64,000 nucleotides of DNA from Fluviicola sp. (GTDB lineage Bacteria > Bacteroidota > Bacteroidia > Flavobacteriales_D > Crocinitomicaceae), in contig NVXU02000045.1 of assembly GCA_002734065.2 (NCBI GenBank), positions 1 to 64,000 of the forward strand, in the 5' to 3' direction. Positions 46,006-53,500 of the stretch are shown one piece after another. Position 1 is the stretch's first letter; each line of letters begins with the position of its first letter. The notes beneath the pieces are model-generated. The model was not told the DNA's origin. It saw nothing but the letters and a program-made list of their open reading frames with translations, and ran no database searches. Position numbers and translations under genes: made by a program.

Positions 46006-47280
46006 TTATTTAAACACAATTTTTGATGTATTCACAACGCCGTTAATTGTTGTTTTAAGAATATAAGTTCCTGCATTTAGATTGCTTCTCTTAATAACTA
46101 AGTTGCCGCCGTTGACCGTATATTCTTCAATTATTCTACCTGACAAATCGAGTAATGCTACTGTTTTAGTTCCATCATTGTCATTGAAAGAAATCGTTAC
46201 TTCGGTTTCAGCAGGGTTAGGATAAATAGCATCGATTATTTTCTGACCATTTTCATTAACAGATAAACTGCAGTATGTTAACGCGTATAATGTCGCTGTT
46301 CCGAATGGTGCGTTTTCTGGTTGCAACGCTGCATCTGTACATCCCATAATATCGATTAAGAAATCTCTCACAAAATTAACAGTTGTATCCATGTAGGCTG
46401 CAGAAGATGTATGTGGTACGTGTCCAGCACCGTAGTGAGAATAAAAGTTACTTTGAATCCCAAGTGCGTTAGCGTGTTCGTCTATCATTCTACTTCCGTC
46501 TAGCTCCATGATGTCAATTCCTGAAACGTTGACCATTCCTCTGCTATAGTTAACAGTTCCATCACTCGTTCCATGCGTCATGCAAACTGGAATATCACCA
46601 GGTTCCATCCAACCATAACTCGCAAGTGCACCTGCCAAACCAATTGTTCCGATGACATCTTGAGAATAACCAGGATTACCACTTGTTCCATCAATTCCAC
46701 CAAGAGCTGTTATGTCAGCAGCTGGAAGAAATTCGAGTAATTCACATTGTTTGTCTAGGTAAGCAAGATTGATTGCTGTGATTGCTCCGGCAGAAGTTCC
46801 CCCGATAAAAATCTTTGTTGTATCAATTTTGTAGGTGTTCGTTGTTGCTCTGTCTTGGTAAAAGAATCTTATTGATGCTTTCATATCTTGTACAGCTCTT
46901 ATAACTGCTTTTGTCGCGTTTGGTGCATTGATTGGCCACATTCCTAATCGGTAATTGATAGAAACAAACACAAATCCTTTTTTTGCAAAAGCATTGGCTA
47001 AAGTAACAACATCACCATCTGTTTTGGTGCCGCCGATAAAACTTCCGCCGTGCGCCCAAATAATTAAAGGTCTGGCCGTTTCTGTATCTCCAGTTGGCTC
47101 ATAAACATCTAAGTCTAATTGAGTAGTACTTCCTGTAAACGATGTGTTAGATCCATAATTGATTCCACTTGTAACCGTTACATTGGTAAAAACATCTGAT
47201 GCATATCTTCCTCCGGCGCATTGACCAAAAGAAAGCGTTGAAATCAGTCCTGATAAGGCAATAAAGTAAATTTTCTTCAT
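46006..47280 (-). CDS. Secreted carboxylesterase-like enzyme, T9SS type A cargo
   Basis: This 424-residue alpha/beta-hydrolase has a signal peptide (ending FGQ), the oxyanion motif WAHGGSFIGG, the nucleophile elbow GGTSAGAI (about residue 160) and probable Asp/His at the end of the fold (CMTHGTSDGTVNY, HYGAGHVPH). It resembles the hormone-sensitive-lipase/esterase group. The C-terminal ~75 residues form a T9SS type A sorting domain (IYPNPAETEVTISF ... GTYILKT). It is therefore a secreted or surface esterase; the substrate is unknown. It ends in a terminator hairpin. Confidence 0.9.
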   Translation of the reverse strand: MKKIYFIALSGLISTLSFGQCAGGRYASDVFTNVTVTSGINYGSNTSFTGSTTQLDLDVYEPTGDTETARPLIIWAHGGSFIGGTKTDGDVVTLANAFAKKGFVFVSINYRLGMWPINAPNATKAVIRAVQDMKASIRFFYQDRATTNTYKIDTTKIFIGGTSAGAITAINLAYLDKQCELLEFLPAADITALGGIDGTSGNPGYSQDVIGTIGLAGALASYGWMEPGDIPVCMTHGTSDGTVNYSRGMVNVSGIDIMELDGSRMIDEHANALGIQSNFYSHYGAGHVPHTSSAAYMDTTVNFVRDFLIDIMGCTDAALQPENAPFGTATLYALTYCSLSVNENGQKIIDAIYPNPAETEVTISFNDNDGTKTVALLDLSGRIIEEYTVNGGNLVIKRSNLNAGTYILKTTINGVVNTSKIVFK

Positions 47281-47315
47281 AATAGTTTATTTTTTAGATT
47301 GATTATTGTTATTAA

Positions 47316-48650
47316 TTAGGGAAAAATTATTCCAGAATATTTTGTAGGATCCGCAAAGGGAATGTTAGCATTAAAAAAGTTATTCATGAGTTTAATAAAC
47401 TTATTGGCAACCAAAGCTTGACCGCGTGGATTCAAATTAATACCATCCAAAGAGAACGCTCCACCTGAAACAAATTCAGTGTTCAATGAAATTCCATTAT
47501 AAACAGTCCCGGCTTTAAAATTCGCATACATTGTATTCAAATCTACAATTAAAACACCATAAGTCGCGGCAATCTGTCCAATAATTGCATTGTATTCATC
47601 AATTCTAGCTTTGATGCTGTCAATTTCCTCCAAAGTCAGAATGTATTTATCGGGTATAGGGTTCACAGATCCCATACCGTTGCATTTAACAGAGTCGAGC
47701 GGTATACTGAGTAGAATTAATTCTCCTGGCAACATTTTGCGCACGTTGAAAGGAGTGTTTGGGTCTTCAATCGTGAAAGCGTTTTTTCCAACTTGGAAAC
47801 TTATTCCAAGGGGGTTAAATACTTGGTTAAGTGTAATTGCTTGAGCGGCATCAATGTCTAAGCCATCATACGGAATGGTATTAAAGAAAGGATAATCCAA
47901 AACGTTGGGGATGTCTGCAATCATTCCTTTTGCTCCAGTTCCACTTAATGCAGATAAAGCTTCGTCCAAACTACCATCAAATCCTACTCCAGCAGGTCCA
48001 TTACTTATTGGAAGAGCAACTGTTCCTCCTTTGGTTGCAGAATTGAGAATGTCTTGTTCTCCCAAACGGACAGTGAAAAATGTGGGTGTTTGCGCCAACG
48101 CATCTCCTAAAATAGAGGCATTCACTTCATCCGATGCAATGCGAGAATAAAATTCATTGTAGTTTCCTGCTCCGTTTGCAGAATTTCCGTAACCTGTTAG
48201 ATTGACATCGAGCGCACTTAAATCTGGTGTTCCGAGGTTGTTAAATGCACCTGAACTGCCATAAATATTGTTGCCTAAAATCGTGTTGTCACCTGCTAAG
48301 GCATCTCTGACCGGAGAAAGTGAATTCTCCCCTTTGCAATCTGTTTTATAGCCCATTATTAAGCGAGAATTGCCGTCGAGATTAATTCCAATAGTGCTGA
48401 CTAGAGGTTGCTTAAAGCTGGTTGATGAAATCGCATCAAACTGCTTGGCGATAATTGCTGTGTAAGAATTTTCTTGTCCATTTAAGTTCAACGCACCGTC
48501 AGAATAACCTGCTGTACTTGAACCTCCAATAGCCACATAACTGGCAGTATTGATATCACCAAGACTTGCTTCTGTAATTTCAAATTTAGGTTTGCAAGAG
48601 AAGGTCAGTAAAGCAGCTGCAGAAAGAATAGATAGTTGTTTCAATGTCAT
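47316..48650 (-). CDS. SGNH-hydrolase-like lipoprotein
   Basis: This 444-residue protein starts at ATG 48650 with a lipoprotein signal (LLTFSC). The N-terminal block I block-like GGSSTAGYSDGAL contains a candidate catalytic Ser, and late DGINLNPRGQALVANKF could supply the Asp/His pair of SGNH/GDSL hydrolases. The middle has large insertions. It lies 4 bases after the FadL-type porin gene, a common pairing in Bacteroidota, and the two may act together on a lipid or ester at the outer membrane. Confidence 0.75.
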   Translation of the reverse strand: MTLKQLSILSAAALLTFSCKPKFEITEASLGDINTASYVAIGGSSTAGYSDGALNLNGQENSYTAIIAKQFDAISSTSFKQPLVSTIGINLDGNSRLIMGYKTDCKGENSLSPVRDALAGDNTILGNNIYGSSGAFNNLGTPDLSALDVNLTGYGNSANGAGNYNEFYSRIASDEVNASILGDALAQTPTFFTVRLGEQDILNSATKGGTVALPISNGPAGVGFDGSLDEALSALSGTGAKGMIADIPNVLDYPFFNTIPYDGLDIDAAQAITLNQVFNPLGISFQVGKNAFTIEDPNTPFNVRKMLPGELILLSIPLDSVKCNGMGSVNPIPDKYILTLEEIDSIKARIDEYNAIIGQIAATYGVLIVDLNTMYANFKAGTVYNGISLNTEFVSGGAFSLDGINLNPRGQALVANKFIKLMNNFFNANIPFADPTKYSGIIFP

Positions 48651-48654
48651 TCTA

Positions 48655-49872
48655 TTATAATTTATAAGTAATTTGAATTCCTGGAGCATAGACGCGTGTT
48701 TTAAAAGTTCCGCTCAATCCTGTTTCGAGATTGGTTGCTTCTCGCGTGAATTGTGTGAAAAGTAAGGAGGCATCCAAAATAAATTTTTCTGATAATTGAT
48801 AGCCTAAACCGATTGTAAAGTTGAATCGATTGGCATCTGGCGTTTCAGGAGTGACATAGTCGGTCAATACAGGTGATATCGCATAAGCGAACCCTGCTCT
48901 TGCTTTTATTTTCTCATTGATTTTATATTGTGCCCCCAACCGAACCGCGATTGAACCTACATATCTTCTCGCTGATTTTGTATCTTCGAGTGACTCAGTA
49001 TTGTTTTCATAGTCAAACGCAAGAGTGTCATAAGCCGTCCAGTCAGTGTAGTTGGCATCTAATGCAATTGATAATCTTTCATTAGGAGTGATTCCCAAAC
49101 CGAAAGTAAAAACAGCAGGCAAGGGCAGAGAAGAACTGAACTTTCCCGATGGAAATTTATCTTCCAAAGAGGAAGGAACATTAAATGTGGCATCACCCGA
49201 TTTGACATTCATATCTACTTTAGAACGATAAGTGATGGAAAAATTGGCGTGTTTTGTTAGTTTAAAAAATAGTCCGACATTAAAACCAAAACCGTTTCCT
49301 GAACCATCCAATTCAGCAGTTCCGTATTCTCCGCTGGCATCTTGGATAGGTAGATCTTTTTGCAGGTTTACTTTTCCATAGCTGTAAATAAATCCCGCTC
49401 CAATACCGATTTTATCCGTTAAACGATAACTAATGGTTGGTTGCACAAATATAGAAACTAGTTGTAAGCGTGTCAATGCAAATCGTCCAACCCATTCGTC
49501 TTCCCATTCTACAGTAGAACCAAAAGGTGTGTAAACGGCAAGTCCTAACTTTAACTTACTACTGTCTTTTATTTGGTAGAGTCCATAAAGTGAAAATGGT
49601 GTACCGACAGGAGAGGTCGTGTTTGCTGTTGCGTTTGTGTTATTCTCCAAGAAAGAAGTATTTCCAAAAGTCGGAGTTACATTAAGACTGATTTCATTGC
49701 TATGAATAAATGATGCTCCTCCAGGATTAAAAAATAGAGCAGAGGCATCTTGCATCAATGCAGAGCCAGCGCCACCCATTCCTTGCGAAACTTGTCCTTG
49801 CAAATTAACCTGATAACCTTGACCAAAAAATTGAAAAGGGAGAAGTAGTAAGAGAAAAAGGAGTTTTTGCAT
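48655..49872 (-). CDS. OmpP1/FadL family outer-membrane transporter
   Basis: This 405-residue protein belongs to the FadL family of outer-membrane barrels that take up hydrophobic compounds. A signal peptide (ending FGQ) is followed by QVNLQGQVSQGMGGAGSALMQDASALFFNPGGASF, the family's N-terminal hatch motif with conserved NPGG. The rest alternates strands and ends in QITYKL. It is the first gene of the pair with the SGNH-like lipoprotein. Transport substrate is unknown; fatty acids or aromatic hydrocarbons are typical. Confidence 0.9.
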   Translation of the reverse strand: MQKLLFLLLLLPFQFFGQGYQVNLQGQVSQGMGGAGSALMQDASALFFNPGGASFIHSNEISLNVTPTFGNTSFLENNTNATANTTSPVGTPFSLYGLYQIKDSSKLKLGLAVYTPFGSTVEWEDEWVGRFALTRLQLVSIFVQPTISYRLTDKIGIGAGFIYSYGKVNLQKDLPIQDASGEYGTAELDGSGNGFGFNVGLFFKLTKHANFSITYRSKVDMNVKSGDATFNVPSSLEDKFPSGKFSSSLPLPAVFTFGLGITPNERLSIALDANYTDWTAYDTLAFDYENNTESLEDTKSARRYVGSIAVRLGAQYKINEKIKARAGFAYAISPVLTDYVTPETPDANRFNFTIGLGYQLSEKFILDASLLFTQFTREATNLETGLSGTFKTRVYAPGIQITYKL

Positions 49873-50074
49873 TGATAAACAGTAATTTGTATGAGTATTT
49901 TGTGTGAAATTAAACTAAATTTGTGTCAATTGCAAAGTTGAAATGATGAACGGTTAATTTTCGGGAAGAGTTTAGCTAGTCGGGCTTAGATTGTTAGACT
50001 CAGTTCTTACTCATGACTCGACACGCTTGCTCCAGACTTAAGACTCTTTTCAAAAAGAAAATCATTTATTCTCA

Positions 50075-50125
50075 TTGATTATGCAATAAAATTGTATCTT
50101 TGCGCTCCTGTCTCGGGAAGGCAGG
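50075..50125 (+). promoter_or_regulatory. rpsP promoter and leader hairpin
   Basis: TATCTTTG at 50095-50102 is a perfect -7 element; TTG at 50075-50077 is 17 bases away. Just after the expected start, CCTGTC and GGCAGG (50107-50125, loop TCGGGAA) form a 6-bp stem followed by a T-rich stretch. The leader is about 70 bases long. The hairpin could be an attenuator or autoregulatory target; no function is shown. The remainder of the 304-bp gap before rpsP has no gene. Confidence 0.55.
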
Positions 50126-50176
50126 ATTAAATTTTTTTATAAATCGAGGTTTTGGACCTCAAACTGTAAACACATT

Positions 50177-50881
50177 ATGGCAACTAAAATTAGATTGCAA
50201 AGACACGGTAAGAAAGCAAGAGCATTCTACCACATCGTAGCTGCAGACACAAGAGCACCTAGAGATGGTAAGTTCATTGAGAAATTAGGAACGTACAATC
50301 CAAACACAAATCCAGCAACAATTGACATCGATTTCGATAGAACAATGTATTGGGTTCAAGAAGGAGCAGAAATGACTGACACGGCACGAGCATTATTATC
50401 TTACAAAGGTATCTTATACAAAAACCACTTGATTAAAGGAGTGGCAAAAGGTGCATTAACTGAAGAGCAAGTTGAAGAAAGATTTGCACAATGGTTAAAA
50501 GAGAAGGAAGATAAAATTGCAACAAAAACAAGTGGACTTGAAAAAGACGCTGTTAAAGCAAAAGCAGATGCATTGAAAGCAGAAGCTGATGTAAATGCTA
50601 CAAGAGCAAAAGAAATTGAAGCAAAAAACACTCCAGTAGAGGCAACTCCAGAAGTTGATGCTTCTGAGGAAACTGCTACGGAAGGTAATGAAACCGCAAC
50701 AGAAACTCCTGTTGTTGAAGAAGCACCAGTTGCAGAAGAAGTTGTTGAATCAGCTCCAGAAGTAACAGAAGCTGCTGAAGAGAAAGCTCCAGAAGTTGAG
50801 GCAAAAAAAGAAGAGGCACCAGCTGCAGATGCTTCGACAAGCTCAGCAACCGCTCCAACTGAAGAGCCAAAAGCTGAGTAA
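50177..50881 (+). CDS. rpsP: 30S ribosomal protein S16 with long acidic tail
   Basis: S16 binds 16S rRNA in the 30S body. Residues 1 to about 80 are canonical, from MATKIRLQRHGKKARAFYHIVAADTRAPRDGKFIEKLG to the INxxRAL-like helix, here MTDTARALLSYKG. After about residue 100 there is a ~130-residue extension rich in Ala, Glu, Val and Pro (VEEAPVAEEVVESAPEV), likely disordered. Total length 234, about twice the usual 80-120. Bacteroidota often carry such tails. It is followed by a strong terminator, before rimM. Confidence 0.96.
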   Translation: MATKIRLQRHGKKARAFYHIVAADTRAPRDGKFIEKLGTYNPNTNPATIDIDFDRTMYWVQEGAEMTDTARALLSYKGILYKNHLIKGVAKGALTEEQVEERFAQWLKEKEDKIATKTSGLEKDAVKAKADALKAEADVNATRAKEIEAKNTPVEATPEVDASEETATEGNETATETPVVEEAPVAEEVVESAPEVTEAAEEKAPEVEAKKEEAPAADASTSSATAPTEEPKAE

Positions 50882-50903
50882 TCGCTTTTTACAATAAATT
50901 TTT

Positions 50904-50941
50904 AGCGTTTCACTGCTTTTGCGGTGAAACGCTATTTTTTT
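50904..50941 (+). terminator. Strong terminator between rpsP and rimM
   Basis: A 13-bp stem (AGCGTTTCAC plus TGC, pairing with GCG plus GTGAAACGCT) with a TTTT loop is followed by ATTTTTTT. It ends 9 bases before the rimM start. It would stop most transcripts between two genes that are usually co-transcribed. Confidence 0.9.
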
Positions 50942-50950
50942 ATCGAAACT

Positions 50951-51481
50951 ATGAATAAAAAAGATTGTTTTCATTTAGGGAGAATTGCAAAATTGCACGG
51001 ATTCAAAGGAGAGGTTTCGTTGTTTTTAGATGTAACCAATCCCGAAGATTACGTATCATTGGATGCTATTTTTATTGACCTTGATGATTACCTGACACCT
51101 TTTTTTATAGAATCATTCAAATTGAAGAACAAAGGTTTTGCTGCGATGAAGTTAGAAGGCGTTACAGATGAGAATGCAGCGAAATTATTGCTTCGTAAAG
51201 AGGTGTATCTACCGGCTCAGATTCTTCCAGAGTTAGAAGGTTTAAATTTTTATGACCACGAGGTTGTCGGTTTTGCAGTGATTGACGAAAAGGCTGGAAA
51301 CGTTGGTGTCATTGAGCAAGTGGTTGATTTAAAAGTAAATCCACTCTTGCAAATAACAAAAGACGGCAAAGAAATCTTAATCCCACTTCTGAAAGACTTA
51401 GTCAAAAAAGTAGACAGAAAAAAGAAAGAATTGCACATCTTAGCACCAGAAGGGCTGATTGATTTGTACCTAGAATTGTAA
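50951..51481 (+). CDS. rimM: Ribosome maturation factor RimM
   Basis: RimM assists maturation of the 16S rRNA head region and binds S19. The 176 residues contain the N-terminal LGRIAKLHGFKGEVSL motif and the PRC-barrel half (FYDHEVVGFAV ... ILIPLLKDLVKKVD). I chose ATG 50951, since the upstream GTG at 50924 lies inside the terminator hairpin. It is placed after rpsP, as in many bacteria. Confidence 0.95.
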   Translation: MNKKDCFHLGRIAKLHGFKGEVSLFLDVTNPEDYVSLDAIFIDLDDYLTPFFIESFKLKNKGFAAMKLEGVTDENAAKLLLRKEVYLPAQILPELEGLNFYDHEVVGFAVIDEKAGNVGVIEQVVDLKVNPLLQITKDGKEILIPLLKDLVKKVDRKKKELHILAPEGLIDLYLEL

Positions 51482-51545
51482 TTAGTAATAGAAATAATCT
51501 CTATTAAATCGTTATACATTATACGCTATAACATTATACATTAAA

Positions 51546-52250
51546 ATGTTCCATTTCAAGCAATTCTCCATTAAGCAAGCAGACTCGGCAATGAAAGTGG
51601 GAACGGATGCTATGATTCTCGGAGCAGTGATTGATTGTTCAAATAAAACACGATGTTTAGACATTGGCGCAGGGACTGGAGTTCTCTCGTTGATGATGGC
51701 ACAGCAAAATTCTGACATTAAAATTGACGCAGTAGAAATTGATGAATTATCAGCGAAAGAATGTCAAGATAACTTTCAGAATTCTCCTTGGTTCGAGAGG
51801 TTGATCGTAAATCAGTTGGATTTTTTAGATTATTCTTCAGAAAAAAAATACGATTTAATTTTTTCCAATCCTCCGTATTATTCTACCACCAACCTTAACG
51901 AAGATGTTCGAAAAGCTCAAGCGCGCCATGTCGAAAGTCTTCCCGTTCGTGAAATGATTCTGAAAATCAAAACGCTTTTGACGGTTGATGGTGAATTCTG
52001 GGTGATTTTTCCCCATTCTGAAAAGACAAAATGGTTTTTAAACGCAGAATCGACCGGTTTGAGGGTGAAAACAGCAATTTCCATCCGTGGAAAGGCAGAA
52101 AAAGAAGCAAATCGCGTTATTCTGTGTTTCAACCGTTCGGCAATTCAAACAGAAGAAAAAGAATTTGTGGTTAGAAATGTGGATAATTCTTACACGAAAG
52201 AATACATTGAACTAACGAATGAGTTTCATTCAATTGACTTGAGAAAATAA
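51546..52250 (+). CDS. trmN6: tRNA1(Val) adenine37-N6-methyltransferase
   Basis: This 234-residue SAM-dependent methyltransferase matches the TrmN6/YfiC group, which methylates A37 of tRNA1(Val). The start MFHFKQFSIKQADSAMKVGTDAMILGA is diagnostic, followed by the SAM motif CLDIGAGTGVLSLMMAQ and the catalytic FSNPPYY motif (NPPY) for N6-adenine transfer. It follows rimM by 65 bases, with AT-rich sequence between. Confidence 0.9.
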   Translation: MFHFKQFSIKQADSAMKVGTDAMILGAVIDCSNKTRCLDIGAGTGVLSLMMAQQNSDIKIDAVEIDELSAKECQDNFQNSPWFERLIVNQLDFLDYSSEKKYDLIFSNPPYYSTTNLNEDVRKAQARHVESLPVREMILKIKTLLTVDGEFWVIFPHSEKTKWFLNAESTGLRVKTAISIRGKAEKEANRVILCFNRSAIQTEEKEFVVRNVDNSYTKEYIELTNEFHSIDLRK

Positions 52251-52288
52251 ATAGAGCACCCTAAAGAAGGTTAGAATCCGCGGAGATT

Positions 52289-52861
52289 TTAAACTTCTAC
52301 GTTAGTTGTCTCAGCAATCAAAGTTGCTAACTCATTAAAAGCTGATTGACCTTTGTCTTTGTTGTACCAAACTTGAATTGCAGCTTTTTTCTCTTGTGCC
52401 GTCATATCAGTATCTTTATTTCTCATAACCATTGCTTGGCATTCTGCAGGCCTTGAACCCCAAGTGAATAAATCCTCATCTTTGCTATTTCTAACAATCA
52501 ATTTTGGAACAGACTTACCCCCGTTGGTTAAATATTGCTCAATCAAGAATGGTTCGCTATCTCTTAATTGGATGTCTAAAGTGATATTATCGTTTGACTC
52601 TGCAATTTTATTAATGACAGGTGCCAAATTAGCCGCATCTCCACACCAATGTTCAACAATGAGAATCCATGTTTGAGGTTCATTAATTGCTTCGATGGTT
52701 GCTAATGCTTCTTCTGGAATTACTAATTTCTTATCCCAACGATTTAGTCGAGAATTATTCAATTTAACGTACTCTATGTACTCAGCGTTGTTGTAAGGTT
52801 TTTCCGCGAAACTACCGTCTAAGATGCTTGCAAATTTCGATGTGTATTCTATCCAGTTCAT
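52289..52861 (-). CDS. Thioredoxin-fold protein with lone cysteine
   Basis: This 190-residue cytosolic protein has a thioredoxin-like fold: the active-site position reads EHWCGDAANLAP, with the first Cys of CxxC kept and the second replaced by Ala. The strands ILIVEHW and VPKLIVRN fit the fold (thioredoxin-9-like group). So it may use a one-cysteine mechanism or have another role. It is downstream of the MreB-like gene with a 110-base gap. Confidence 0.75.
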   Translation of the reverse strand: MNWIEYTSKFASILDGSFAEKPYNNAEYIEYVKLNNSRLNRWDKKLVIPEEALATIEAINEPQTWILIVEHWCGDAANLAPVINKIAESNDNITLDIQLRDSEPFLIEQYLTNGGKSVPKLIVRNSKDEDLFTWGSRPAECQAMVMRNKDTDMTAQEKKAAIQVWYNKDKGQSAFNELATLIAETTNVEV

Positions 52862-52971
52862 ATCTATTAGAAGTTTGAGATGCTATTTTCTTACAAAAGT
52901 AAGGAACCTATTTGTAAGTAAATGTGATGTAAGTTACTTTTAGAAATGATTGGGTTGGAAAATGATTGATT

Positions 52972-53391
52972 TTATTCAGAACTCTGAGTTGCTAGTTTTA
53001 ATATTTCATCTTTGCCCAAAACCTTTTGTTCTTCAATCACAAAAACTTTTTTTGCTCCAAGATGCTCCATTGAGTCTAAATATGTTCTTTTTTCAACCGG
53101 TGCTATCTTTTTCATATTCTCATCAATGGGTTGAATTACAATTATTAACAGTTTAGATAGAATGCCTTTTTTAGGAATTAATTCTGCAATACACTCCTTT
53201 AAAAATTTTTCAGCATTCGAGAAATCAGCGATGATAAGTCGATCGTTTGAGAATTTAATCGGTGAAACTCTTTTTATAGAGTTTCCTCTTTTAATATTTC
53301 TCACATCAGCTGCATTTTTACTCAGCCTAATGTAGATTATTTCTGGAGGAAATAGTTTATCTACTAGTCTATTAGTTAATTTGGAAATCAT
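52972..53391 (-). CDS. Short MreB-like protein, half-length actin fold
   Basis: This 139-residue protein reads like the first half of MreB. The segments VSPIKFSNDRLIIADFSNAEKFLKECI and VEKRTYLDSMEHLGAKKVFVIEE correspond to MreB's PL-x-x-GVIADF and the VEKRAVxDSAExAGAxxVxxIEE strand. The N-terminal phosphate loop region is IYIRLSKNAADVRN, not the canonical DLGT. The second actin half with phosphate 2 and the adenosine motif is missing, so ATP binding as in MreB is unlikely. Full MreB has about 340 residues. It might bind or regulate a full-length MreB elsewhere; this is inference. No truncation or frameshift scar was seen. Confidence 0.55.
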   Translation of the reverse strand: MISKLTNRLVDKLFPPEIIYIRLSKNAADVRNIKRGNSIKRVSPIKFSNDRLIIADFSNAEKFLKECIAELIPKKGILSKLLIIVIQPIDENMKKIAPVEKRTYLDSMEHLGAKKVFVIEEQKVLGKDEILKLATQSSE

Positions 53392-53451
53392 TTAGTAATG
53401 ATTATTTTTAATAAGTTATTTGTTCTTTTCCCTCTCCGTAAACCACGTCAG

Positions 53452-53492
53452 TCCAACACTCCAAAGCTCTAACAGTGTCAGCGCATCGAACG
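53452..53492. repeat. Octamer array
   Basis: Units TCCAACAC, TCCAAAGC, TCTAACAG and a weaker tail make the same 8-bp family as at 4024 and 61146. It lies just downstream of the E1 gene and could act in transcription end formation. Confidence 0.65.
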
Positions 53493-53500
53493 ATCTTTTT

